DNA of 64,000 nucleotides from DRYM01 sp964564025 (lineage in GTDB: Archaea; Thermoproteota; Thermoprotei_A; EX4484-217-1). This document shows positions 54,642-63,415 of this stretch, piece by piece; the first letter of the stretch is position 1; every line of letters begins with the position of its first letter. The position numbers and the translations under genes were made by a program. The stretch lies in NCBI GenBank assembly GCA_964564025.1, contig CAZLZO010000001.1:159163-223162 (forward strand). Reading direction: 5' to 3'. Below the pieces are notes generated by a model. That model saw only the letters and a program-made list of their open reading frames with translations, was not told where the DNA came from and made no database searches.

Positions 54642-55532
54642 TTAAGATCTTGAGCGCTCTATTATTTTAGGTATGACATGCTCAAAACCTATGGCCATTA
54701 TGTGTACTCCTGAAGCACTTGTAGTTTTACGTAGTTCCTTTATTAATTCTGCAGAAACCTCTATGCTTTCCTCTAGTACGCCTTTTTTCCCTTTCCTTTC
54801 TTTAGCAATTTTTAATCTTTCTTGAATATCTAAGGGTATTCTAATTCCTCCTGGACATTCCTTAATATACCATTTCATCATTCCGATGGATCTTAGAGGG
54901 CATATCCCAATTAATACTGGAATATTGAACTTCCTTACTTCCTTAAGGAATTCCTTAGCTAAGTCGATGTCGAATACACACTGTGTTTGAATGAAGTCTA
55001 TTCCTAACTTCACTTTACGCGCTATCTTAAGTATTTCAAGTTCAAGCGGCACTGCATTAGGGTTAGCTGCTATGCCTACATGAAACCTAACTTCACCTTC
55101 AATTTTGTTTCCTGCTAAATCAACACCCTCATCCACCATTTTCCTAATAAGATACACTAATGTTGCTGAATCTAAGTCAAAAACAGGTTTAGCCCCTGGA
55201 TTATCGCCGAAGATTACGTGATCTCCTGTTATTACCAAAACATTTTTTATACCTAAAGCTGCAGCTGCTAGAAGATCTGAAATTATAGCGAGTCTGTTGC
55301 GGTCTCTACATGTTATTTGGTAAACGGATTCTACACCTACATCTCTCTGAATAATATATGATGGAATCAAAGGATTCATGTGGGCGCATGCGCCTGGATT
55401 ATCTGTAACGTTTATTGCGGTTACATAGTTTTTCAGTATTCTACCTTTTTCAACTATTTTCTCTAGGTTAGTTGTTTTTCCGGCTTCTATTTCAGCGGTG
55501 TAAACGAATTTTCCGCTCAAAAGTTCCTCCAT
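54642..55532 (-). CDS. metF: Methylenetetrahydrofolate reductase (MetF family)
   Basis: MetF reduces a methylene-tetrahydropterin carrier to the methyl form. The 296-residue protein begins with FVYTAEIEAGKTTN and has INVTDNPGA near 41 and GDHVIFGDNPGAKPVFDLD near 105, typical FAD-TIM-barrel parts, plus DFIQTQCVFD near 180. In archaea with methanopterin genes the carrier is likely tetrahydromethanopterin-like. It lies 26 bp after metV in the same direction, and its electron donor is probably the neighbouring MetV/Hdr/Mvh complex, because it has no obvious NADH-specific partner. Confidence 0.93.
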   Translation of the reverse strand: MEELLSGKFVYTAEIEAGKTTNLEKIVEKGRILKNYVTAINVTDNPGACAHMNPLIPSYIIQRDVGVESVYQITCRDRNRLAIISDLLAAAALGIKNVLVITGDHVIFGDNPGAKPVFDLDSATLVYLIRKMVDEGVDLAGNKIEGEVRFHVGIAANPNAVPLELEILKIARKVKLGIDFIQTQCVFDIDLAKEFLKEVRKFNIPVLIGICPLRSIGMMKWYIKECPGGIRIPLDIQERLKIAKERKGKKGVLEESIEVSAELIKELRKTTSASGVHIMAIGFEHVIPKIIERSRS

Positions 55533-55558
55533 AAGCTTACTATAAACCTTCTTCGTAT

Positions 55559-56227
55559 TTACTCACCCCGCCACGTACGCGGACTTGCAGATACTCTATA
55601 ATCTCGTGGAGGACGGAATTTTAAAAACAAATCTAGTCTTCCTTGAGCTTTAAGTCTCTCATAGATTAAAGCCCAAGCACAGTCTCTTGTAGGATCTACT
55701 TCACACTTTCCTTCACGCATACCTCCACATGGTCCGTTAAGTAAGCCTTTCGAACATCTAGTTATTGGACATACCCCTCCTGTTTCGAATAATATACAGT
55801 CGCCGCATGCTTTACAGAGCTCATAGAATTCACCTAACTCCTTAGTTCTCATGCCCATGAATAGCGTATCGCATCCAGGGATCACTGTAATTTCCGGGAA
55901 AATATTAGAAACCGTTTGAACACCTACACCACAAGCTAGTGAAACCAAGGCTCCTTGTTTGTCTAAATTTTTAATTATTGGTCTAAGAGAGGATGCTACA
56001 AGATCTCCATCACACTGTCTTAGAAGAGTGCATGATTCAATTTTAATATTTCTTTTAAACTTAAGTTTGAAGGCTATTTCTAAAAGCATCTTTAAGCTTT
56101 CAACCTGCTTCTCTCCCCCTACCTGATATATTCCTGAGCAGCCATTGCATCCCACAATTAAGATTTTACTGTAATTCTTTGTTGCATCCAAAATCCATTC
56201 AAGAGGCTTTTGCTTTAAAACAATCAA
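55559..56227 (-). CDS. metV: MetV: methylene-THF reductase C-terminal-domain protein
   Basis: A 222-residue partner of MetF. The cysteine-rich C-terminal half (CKACGDCI, CPITRCSKGLLNGPCGG, KCEVDPTRDCAW) is the MetV signature and probably binds iron-sulfur clusters or zinc. The N-terminal half has VGCNGCSGIYQVGG and CGVGVQT. In acetogens MetV passes electrons to MetF in larger complexes with HdrA and MvhD. Here it heads the metV-metF operon, transcribed divergently from the hdrA-mvh operon with about 115 bp between starts. Confidence 0.92.
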   Translation of the reverse strand: MIVLKQKPLEWILDATKNYSKILIVGCNGCSGIYQVGGEKQVESLKMLLEIAFKLKFKRNIKIESCTLLRQCDGDLVASSLRPIIKNLDKQGALVSLACGVGVQTVSNIFPEITVIPGCDTLFMGMRTKELGEFYELCKACGDCILFETGGVCPITRCSKGLLNGPCGGMREGKCEVDPTRDCAWALIYERLKAQGRLDLFLKFRPPRDYRVSASPRTWRGE

Positions 56228-56344
56228 TCATTAACGACCTCGCATCATACCTTTTTGAGAAAAAAGTTATTATGTTGTTATAAAATTAAACAATGTAGTA
56301 TAAAACTTTTATTCGCATGCCGAACAACGGCCTCTTCGAGGTGT
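56228..56344. promoter_or_regulatory. Divergent promoter region between metV and hdrA
   Basis: This 117-bp AT-rich gap should hold promoters for both operons. On the plus strand TATAAAA at about 56299-56305 is a good TATA box about 40 bases before the hdrA ATG. A 4-bp hairpin GCCG/CGGC around AACAA lies close to the likely start point of that transcript. Joint control of the two operons is an inference. Confidence 0.45.
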
Positions 56345-58684
56345 ATGGCTATAAGCATAAATGTTGCCTTCTGCACTTGCGGAGGGGTTCTTGAGAAATA
56401 CATCGATTTCAACGAACTCGAAAATTATGTAAAACATAGTGGAAACGTTGTTAATGTTAAAAAGTATTCTGCCCTTTGCACTTATGATTCTGAAAAGGTC
56501 ATTCAAGACTTTGCTAAATCAGGTGCTAAGACATTATTGATTGCAGCATGTTCTAAATACATATGCTTGCCTATGCTTGAAAAAGCAGCTAACAATTTAG
56601 GTATTGACTTAGCGGGATTAGTTGAGTTTGTAAATATAAGAGAGCAATGTGCTTGGGTATGTAATGGTAAGAGGGAGGCAACTGATAAAGCAAAGCTTAT
56701 GATAGTGGCAGCATTGGAGAGAGCTAAAGAGCTAAAACCCGTAAAGAAGCTAAGGATTAAGGTGAAGGAGACAATTTTAGTTATAGGCGGGGGAGTAGCA
56801 GGCATTCAAGCGTCGCTAGATTTAGCTAATCAGGGCTTCAAAGTTTATCTTGTAGAGTCAAGTCCAAGTATTGGAGGAACAGCAGCCTTACTTTACAGAA
56901 CATTCCCTACAGATGAATGCGATTGCGCTATTTGTGTTAAAGGTTCTAAAATGGCTGAGGTTATTGCAAATCCCAACATTGAGCTATTAACCTATTGTGA
57001 GGTTAAAGAGGTAAAACGCTATCCCTGGGGTTTTAAGGTTAAAGTGCTGAAAAAGCCTAGATATGTTAACTATGACAAATGCACTGGCTGTGGAATATGC
57101 GCTGAAAAATGCCCTAAAATAGTTCCTAACGAGTGGGATAAAGGTTTAAGCTGGCGCAAAGCAATTTACATACCTTTCCCACAAGCCATACCCTTTAAAT
57201 ACACCATAGATTCTTCACAATGCCTCCACTTTACTGAAGGCTCTTGTAATATTTGTGAAGAAGTTTGCCCCTATGATGCCATAGATTTTAACCAAAAACC
57301 TGAAGAGCTAGAGCTAGAGGTCGGAGCTATAATTGTTGCTACAGGACTTGAAGAATACGATCCATCATCGCTTCCACAGTATGGCTATGGTAAGTATAAA
57401 GACGTTATAACACAGTTGCAACTAGAGAAACTTTTGGATCCTCTAGGCCCTACTGGTGGTAGGTTGGTTAGGGTTTCTGATGGGAAGCCCCCATCAAAAA
57501 TAGTTATGATACAATGCGTAGGATCAAGAGACCCAAAAACAAACCCATACTGCTCAAGATACTGCTGTATGGAGGCAATTAAAAACTCCATACTAATAAA
57601 GACCGAACATAACCCAGAAGCCGAAATCACAATATTGTATAAAGATGTAAGGGCTTATGGGAGGCTTGAAGAATTCTACGTTCAAGCTAAAGACAAGTAC
57701 GGTATTAAATTCGTTAAAGGTGAAGTAACAAGGGTTTATGAAGACAAACCAGGTAGTTTAGTTGTAGAGTACCAAGACCCATTAGGGAATATTTGTTCAA
57801 TATCTGCTGACTTAGTGGTACTATCGTGTGCTATTGTGCCTAAAGAAAGCTCTAAGAAATTAGCTAAAATTTTAGGAATAGAACTTGACGAATACGGGTT
57901 CTTTAAAGAATTAGATGAGAAAGTTAGTAATGTAGAAACTAAAGTACCTGGCATTTTCATATGTGGTGCTTGTCAAGGTCCTAAAAATATTCCTGAGACC
58001 TTGGTGCAGGCAAGCGCAGCTGCTATGTTAGCAGCATTCCATGTAAGCCAGTGTTTGGAGAAAAAGCTTTCGCTACCGGTTTTAGAGGAGGAGTTATGTG
58101 CTCGTTGCGGACTTTGCACTATTTCTTGTCCATATAATGCTTTAACACTTACGGAAAAAGGTCCTTTAGTGGATGAACTATTATGTCAAGGCTGTGGAAC
58201 TTGCGCTAGCGTATGTCCTAATAATGCACTTAACATAGTTAACAACACCAATGAGTTAATGTTGAAACAAATTAAGGCAGTTATTAATGAAGCTAAGTCT
58301 TTAAAGAGGAAAGTGGTCATCACATTATGTTGTGAAGAATGTGCACATACACTAATGGATTCCATAGGCTTTTACCGTAAAAAGTACTTATCCGAAGCTG
58401 TACCAATATTTGTTCCTTGCCTTGGATTTCTCTCAATAAGCCATATTCTCGCAGCACTTAACTATGGAGCAGATGGTGTCCTCTTAGTTGGCTGTCCTTT
58501 AGAAAGATGCCATTTCGAACAAGGGGCTAAAATAGCTAAAAGGAAAGTTGAGCTTATTAAAAAAGTACTTGAAGAAATAGGTTTAATCCCCGATAAAGTC
58601 GAAATAGTTAATCTTTCCGCAACTATGGTGGAAAGATTTCTTGAAGTTTCAAATAAATTAGCTGCAAGACTTCTAAGCAGGTGA
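56345..58684 (+). CDS. hdrA: HdrA fused to an MvhD domain
   Basis: HdrA is the flavin-bifurcating subunit of heterodisulfide-reductase-type complexes. From ATG 56345 (GAGGTG just upstream; the frame is open to 56255) the protein has about 779 residues: an N-terminal domain with FCTCGG, an FAD site VIGGGVAGIQ near 148, a cysteine cluster DECDCAIC near 190, ferredoxin clusters at about 246-258 and 301-312, and two more near 585 and 614. The last 120 residues form an MvhD domain with CCEEC, PCLG and GCPLERCH. The HdrA-MvhD fusion is known from Methanosarcina HdrA2. HdrB and HdrC are absent here. Confidence 0.9.
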   Translation: MAISINVAFCTCGGVLEKYIDFNELENYVKHSGNVVNVKKYSALCTYDSEKVIQDFAKSGAKTLLIAACSKYICLPMLEKAANNLGIDLAGLVEFVNIREQCAWVCNGKREATDKAKLMIVAALERAKELKPVKKLRIKVKETILVIGGGVAGIQASLDLANQGFKVYLVESSPSIGGTAALLYRTFPTDECDCAICVKGSKMAEVIANPNIELLTYCEVKEVKRYPWGFKVKVLKKPRYVNYDKCTGCGICAEKCPKIVPNEWDKGLSWRKAIYIPFPQAIPFKYTIDSSQCLHFTEGSCNICEEVCPYDAIDFNQKPEELELEVGAIIVATGLEEYDPSSLPQYGYGKYKDVITQLQLEKLLDPLGPTGGRLVRVSDGKPPSKIVMIQCVGSRDPKTNPYCSRYCCMEAIKNSILIKTEHNPEAEITILYKDVRAYGRLEEFYVQAKDKYGIKFVKGEVTRVYEDKPGSLVVEYQDPLGNICSISADLVVLSCAIVPKESSKKLAKILGIELDEYGFFKELDEKVSNVETKVPGIFICGACQGPKNIPETLVQASAAAMLAAFHVSQCLEKKLSLPVLEEELCARCGLCTISCPYNALTLTEKGPLVDELLCQGCGTCASVCPNNALNIVNNTNELMLKQIKAVINEAKSLKRKVVITLCCEECAHTLMDSIGFYRKKYLSEAVPIFVPCLGFLSISHILAALNYGADGVLLVGCPLERCHFEQGAKIAKRKVELIKKVLEEIGLIPDKVEIVNLSATMVERFLEVSNKLAARLLSR

Positions 58685-58685
58685 T

Positions 58686-60656
58686 ATGATGGAGGTAAAT
58701 AATAGAGTAGGAGTTTTCATTTGCCGATGTGGAACTGAAATAGCAAAAGTAATAGATACGAAATCTCTAAAGGAATACGCTGAAAACTTACCTGAAGTAG
58801 TCTTTGCTACAGAACATGACTTCTTATGTTTTAAAGAAGGATTGGAGTTCCTTAAAGATGCAATAGAGAAGTACAAGTTAAACCGCATAGTAATAGCTGC
58901 TTGTTCGCCAAGACTACACGAAATCACTTTTAGAAAAGTGCTAGAAAAGGCAGGTCTTAACCCGTTCCTTCTCGAAATAGCTAATATAAGAGAGCAATGT
59001 GCTTGGGTTCATTCCGACGATCCTGAAGGAGCTACAGAGAAAGCTAAGCACTTGCTCAAAGCAGCAGTATTAAGGGCAACAACTTTAGAGGAAATAGAGG
59101 AAGCATCTGTTCCAGCTAGCTTTTCAGTACTAGTAATAGGTGGCGGTATAGCTGGCATAACCGCGGCGCTTAAGCTTGCAGAATATGGTTTCCAAGTTTA
59201 CCTAGTTGAAAAGAACGCTACATTAGGAGGTAAAGTATTACAGCTTGGAACGGTTTTTCCAACAGAAGACTGCGGAGTATGCATGGTACCCTATGTTCTT
59301 GAAAGGCACCGTAAGTGTCTGTTTAAGTATGTTCAAATGGTGCTAACACATCCGCGAATAAAGGTGTTCACAAAGTCCGTTGTAGAAAACGTTGAAGGTT
59401 TCATAGGAAACTTCAAGGTTACTATTAGGAAGAATCCTAGGTATGTTGATGAGGAAAAATGTGTAGCTTGTGGAATATGCGAAGAAGTATGTCCAATAGA
59501 GGTACCTAATGAATTCGATTTAGGGCTTTCAACTAGAAAAGCTATATACTTGCCTTCTCCTCATGTGGTACCTCGTACATACATAATAGATGAAAACCAC
59601 TGTAATAGATGCGGAGAATGCGTGAAAGTATGTCCGTTTAACGCCATAAATCTTGATGAAAAGCCTCAGAGGATAGAGCTAAATGTGGGGGCTATTATTG
59701 TTGCTACAGGTTTTAAAGAATTCGAACCTAAGGGCATTTATGGTTATGGTACCTACCCTGACGTAATTACGCAGTTAATGCTAGCTAGAATGCTTGACCC
59801 AAGCGGCCCTACTGGTGGTAGGTTGGTTAGGGTTTCTGATGGGAAGCCCCCATCAAAAATAGTTATGATACAATGCGTAGGATCAAGAGACCCAAAAACA
59901 AACCCATACTGCTCTAATATATGTTGCACTATAGCTTTAAAGCATGCTAGAAACATAAAGGAGCTATATCCGGGAGTTGAAGTAACAATTGTTTACAAAG
60001 ACATTAGAGTTGCCGGAAAGAACTATGAAAAATATTATACTATCTGTGAAAAATTAGGGGTAAGGTTTGTTAAAGGAGAAGTACTTAGCGTTGTTCGAAA
60101 CCCTGAATCTGAAATGTTCGAAGTAGAGTTGGAATCTTATGGAAAAAGAATGAAGTTATTTGCAGATCTACTGGTACTCTCTTGCGGCTTTACTCCTTCA
60201 AATGGTGCAAGGGAATTAGCCGAGGTTTTAAACATAAATCTTAGACAAGACGGCTTCTTCGTAGCAGCTCATCCGAAATTAGCTCCAATAGAAACTAATG
60301 TTAATGGCATATTTCTCTGCGGTGCTGCACAGGGACCTGTTTACATAGCTGAAGCTGTAAATCAAGCAATTGCAGCCTCCTCTAAAGTAGCCATGTCATT
60401 AGCAGGGGGCAACGTAAAAACGTATTTAACTAAAGCTATAGTTAACGAAAATTACTGTATAGGATGTAGAGTATGTGAAATGTCATGTCCATTTAATGCT
60501 GTTAAAGTGTCATCGCAGGGAATATCTAGAGTCATAGAGACTATGTGTAGGGAATGTGGAATTTGTGCTGCAGAATGCCCTGCAGGCGCCATGCAGTTAA
60601 GAAACTATAGAGATGAACAAATAAACGCAACTATTACGGGGGTGTTAAAGGAGTGA
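58686..60656 (+). CDS. Second HdrA paralogue (no MvhD fusion)
   Basis: A 656-residue HdrA with VIGGGIAGI near 153, ferredoxin clusters at about 258-270 and 305-317, and two C-terminal [4Fe-4S] clusters near 590 and 621. The cysteine region after the FAD loop reads EDCGVCMVPYVLERHRKC, unlike the DECDCAIC of the other copy. It starts one base after the hdrA-mvhD stop. A 110-bp tract is identical between the two genes (57446-57555 and 59805-59914), although the rest is diverged. Together they could form a mixed HdrA dimer. mvhD overlaps its stop. Confidence 0.9.
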   Translation: MMEVNNRVGVFICRCGTEIAKVIDTKSLKEYAENLPEVVFATEHDFLCFKEGLEFLKDAIEKYKLNRIVIAACSPRLHEITFRKVLEKAGLNPFLLEIANIREQCAWVHSDDPEGATEKAKHLLKAAVLRATTLEEIEEASVPASFSVLVIGGGIAGITAALKLAEYGFQVYLVEKNATLGGKVLQLGTVFPTEDCGVCMVPYVLERHRKCLFKYVQMVLTHPRIKVFTKSVVENVEGFIGNFKVTIRKNPRYVDEEKCVACGICEEVCPIEVPNEFDLGLSTRKAIYLPSPHVVPRTYIIDENHCNRCGECVKVCPFNAINLDEKPQRIELNVGAIIVATGFKEFEPKGIYGYGTYPDVITQLMLARMLDPSGPTGGRLVRVSDGKPPSKIVMIQCVGSRDPKTNPYCSNICCTIALKHARNIKELYPGVEVTIVYKDIRVAGKNYEKYYTICEKLGVRFVKGEVLSVVRNPESEMFEVELESYGKRMKLFADLLVLSCGFTPSNGARELAEVLNINLRQDGFFVAAHPKLAPIETNVNGIFLCGAAQGPVYIAEAVNQAIAASSKVAMSLAGGNVKTYLTKAIVNENYCIGCRVCEMSCPFNAVKVSSQGISRVIETMCRECGICAAECPAGAMQLRNYRDEQINATITGVLKE

Positions 60657-61075
60657 AGAAATTTAAGCCCACAATAGTAGCATTTCTCTGTCGCTGGTCA
60701 GCATACGGGGTTGCAGACATAGCGGGAATAAGTAGAACTGGTTATCCATCAAGCATTAGGATAATCAAGGTTCCATGTTCAGGTAGAGTTAGTCCTTTAC
60801 ATATACTACAGGCTTTCAGTAATGGTGCTGATGGAGTGTTAATTTTCGGATGTTTAGAAGGAGGATGCCATTACATAAATGGGAATTTAAGAGCTATGAA
60901 TAGAGTGAAACAGTTAAAGAAAATGCTTAATACCGTAGGGCTCAATAGCGATAGATTAGAAATGCACCTTGTTGGGTCATGCAATTTAAATAAGCTCGTT
61001 AATTACATGAAAGAATTTACTGAAAAAATTAGAAAATTAGGACCAAACCCTTTAAAGCTTAAGGAGGGATGGTAA
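60653..61075 (+). CDS. mvhD: Hydrogenase iron-sulfur subunit D (MvhD)
   Basis: MvhD links the Mvh hydrogenase to HdrA through a [2Fe-2S] cluster. The 140-residue protein keeps KVPCSGRVSPLHIL near 40, ADGVLIFGCLEGGCHYINGN near 60-80 and the first cysteine in FLCRW (Cys13). However, the usual CxxC partner is Ser16 here (CRWS), so one expected cysteine is missing. The fused MvhD domain of the upstream HdrA keeps all of them. The GTG start overlaps the hdrA stop (GTGA) and mvhG follows with overlap. Confidence 0.9.
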   Translation: MKKFKPTIVAFLCRWSAYGVADIAGISRTGYPSSIRIIKVPCSGRVSPLHILQAFSNGADGVLIFGCLEGGCHYINGNLRAMNRVKQLKKMLNTVGLNSDRLEMHLVGSCNLNKLVNYMKEFTEKIRKLGPNPLKLKEGW

Positions 61076-61953
61076 TGAAAAAAATAGCTATCATTAGTTT
61101 AATGTCTGATGGAGGTTGTCACATAGCATTTTTAGATATACACGAGGAATTACTTCAACTATTGAATCAAGTGAACCTCGTTCACTCATACATGACTGTT
61201 GATAGAAAAGATATACCAAATGACATAGATGTAGCGCTCATAGAGGGAGGTGTAAGGACATCTCATGACGTAGAGCTTTTAAAAGAAGCTAGAAGTAAAG
61301 CCAAAGTTTTAGTAGCTATGGGGTCATGTGCTTGCTTCGGAGGAATCCCGGGATTATCGAACTTATACGACCTTACTTCGTCACTAAATTACGTATATAA
61401 AGGAACACTAACTACAGTTAAAGGTGTAATACCTCATGAAAATGTGCCAAATGTTATAAGAGTAGCTCCTATTTCGAGATATGTCAAAGTAGATTTCCAA
61501 ATTCCCGGATGTCCACCTGAATCTAAGGAAATTAAGGATGCTTTGGTTTCACTTCTAAAAGGCGAAATACCGCCACAACCTACCAAAACGGTATGTGATG
61601 AGTGCAAGCTAGGGCCTCCCAAAAAGAAACCTAAAAGGCTAAGGAGAATATATGAACCTCCCGAACCTAACACTTGCCTTTTAGAGCAAGGGTACTTCTG
61701 CATGGGCTCAGTAACTAGAGCAGGATGCGGAGCTAAATGTCCCCACGCAGGAATCCCATGCGATGGATGTAGAGGTCCTGCTCCTAAAGCATTAGATCAA
61801 GGGGCTTCCATTTTAAACGCCTTAATTACATTAGCTTACGAGAACATCAAGGAGTTCAGCCTTAAGCGTCATAGCGCGTACTTTTATCGATACTCTTTTG
61901 CTAGCTCAATTATTGAGGATTTAATTAGGAAAAGGTTGGTGGAAAAGAAATGA
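61075..61953 (+). CDS. mvhG: [NiFe]-hydrogenase small subunit (MvhG)
   Basis: The electron-transfer subunit of the group 3c hydrogenase. From ATG 61075 (GGAGGG 8 bases upstream; ATG 61069 is too close) it has 292 residues, with GSCACFGG, PGCPPE, CDECKLGPP and a C-terminal ferredoxin-like set (YFCMGSVTRAGCGAKC, GIPCDGCRG). At the proximal cluster the canonical CxGC reads DGGC: Asp12 replaces the first cysteine and Cys15 is kept. An aspartate ligand is known from FrhG. It overlaps mvhD and mvhA in a tight operon. Confidence 0.93.
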   Translation: MKKIAIISLMSDGGCHIAFLDIHEELLQLLNQVNLVHSYMTVDRKDIPNDIDVALIEGGVRTSHDVELLKEARSKAKVLVAMGSCACFGGIPGLSNLYDLTSSLNYVYKGTLTTVKGVIPHENVPNVIRVAPISRYVKVDFQIPGCPPESKEIKDALVSLLKGEIPPQPTKTVCDECKLGPPKKKPKRLRRIYEPPEPNTCLLEQGYFCMGSVTRAGCGAKCPHAGIPCDGCRGPAPKALDQGASILNALITLAYENIKEFSLKRHSAYFYRYSFASSIIEDLIRKRLVEKK

Positions 61954-63290
61954 TGGTGCGAATAGAGCCTGTTACTAGAATAGAGGGACATATGGCTATT
62001 ACGTTAGTTATTGAGAAAAATAAGGTTAGAAATGTTCAAGTAAATATCATAGAGCCTCCCAGGTTATTCGAGAAATTTATGGAAGGAAAACCCGTTGAAG
62101 AAGCTATAAGAATAGCTGAAAGAATATGTGGAATTTGCTATGTAGCGCATGGACTAGCTTCTGTTAAAGCATTAGAAAATGCTTGGAACATTAGCCCTCC
62201 TGAAACTGCAATAAAATTGAGAAGACTACTACATGCAGGAGGATATATTCACAGTCATATGCTGCATTTAGCTTTTCTCGCACTGCCTGATATTCTATGC
62301 CCAGGGGAGGGTGTTGTAGGTCTAGCTAAAAAATATCCCCAGCTATGTAAGAAAGCAATATTTATCCGTAAATTTGGTCAAGAAGTTACGGAGGTTATAG
62401 GTGGTAGACCAATACATCCATCCAGTATAGTGCCTGGTGGAATGTCGAAGCCTCTTTCTGCTGAAGCTAGGGAATTTTTACTGAAAAAAGGAAAGGAAGT
62501 GTTAAAGACTGCAATAGAGTTAGTAGACTTTATTTTCGATCTATACGAAAAATACGAGCTTCTTAACGTGTATCCTGAAGACCCAACATACTATATGGGT
62601 TTAGTGAGAAACGGCTTTCATGAAACGTATGATGCTAAACTTCACATAATGAATCCTGAAGGTGAAATAGTTGATGTATTTGATGGTTCACGCTACGTAG
62701 ACTACATCGCTGAAGATGCCCTCCCATATTCTTTCGTTAAACATCCCTATCTTAGAATTAATGGTGAGAAATATAGAGTTGGAACACTTGCTAGAATAAA
62801 TTTAGCGGAAAAATTTGGAACACCAATTGCAGACAAATACTTTGCTAAGTTGAGAAGCATTATTGGTAGGCCATCCCACAATGTTGGGGCTTACAATTTA
62901 GCTAGAGCTGTTGAACTTATAGCTTCTATTGAAAAAGCGTTAGAACTGCTTGAAGATAATCAGATACTTAGCAAAGACATTAGAGCTCAAGTAAAGCCTA
63001 AAGCTGGAGTAGGTGTAGGAGTAGTAGAAGCGCCAAGGGGAGTACTTATCCACCACTATGAAGTGGATGACGAGGGAGTTATAAAAAGAGTAAATCTCAT
63101 AGTGGCAACTCAGCAAAACATTCCGTCGCTGGAAAGGGAGCTATTCCAAGTAGCCAACAACTTACTTTCAAAAGGTGTAGAGCTGTCAAGAGTAGGGCAA
63201 AAACTGGAGACAATAGTTAGAGCATATGATCCATGCATATCATGTGCTACACACTTAGTTAAACTGAAAATAGTGAATGATAAGGAATAA
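61950..63290 (+). CDS. mvhA: [NiFe]-hydrogenase large subunit (MvhA)
   Basis: The catalytic subunit of an F420-nonreducing group 3c-type hydrogenase. The nickel ligands are Cys60 and Cys63 in RICGIC, and Cys429 and Cys432 in DPCISCATH near the C-terminus. PVTRIEGHM at the start and IHPSSIVPGGMSK near 155 are typical. Eleven residues follow His435, so a maturation protease would probably remove that tail. Start overlaps the mvhG stop. With MvhG, MvhD and two HdrA proteins it should supply electrons from H2 to a bifurcating unit. 446 residues is normal. Confidence 0.95.
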   Translation: MMVRIEPVTRIEGHMAITLVIEKNKVRNVQVNIIEPPRLFEKFMEGKPVEEAIRIAERICGICYVAHGLASVKALENAWNISPPETAIKLRRLLHAGGYIHSHMLHLAFLALPDILCPGEGVVGLAKKYPQLCKKAIFIRKFGQEVTEVIGGRPIHPSSIVPGGMSKPLSAEAREFLLKKGKEVLKTAIELVDFIFDLYEKYELLNVYPEDPTYYMGLVRNGFHETYDAKLHIMNPEGEIVDVFDGSRYVDYIAEDALPYSFVKHPYLRINGEKYRVGTLARINLAEKFGTPIADKYFAKLRSIIGRPSHNVGAYNLARAVELIASIEKALELLEDNQILSKDIRAQVKPKAGVGVGVVEAPRGVLIHHYEVDDEGVIKRVNLIVATQQNIPSLERELFQVANNLLSKGVELSRVGQKLETIVRAYDPCISCATHLVKLKIVNDKE

Positions 63291-63415
63291 AAATCATTTA
63301 AGTAACAGATTGTTTTTATCTATACTACTAAATTATCCGCATAAATACTTCTGTTATCTAATCGAGTCTTCTAAGCTGCGCTTCAAAATGTGAAAGAATA
63401 AAATAGAAACTATTT

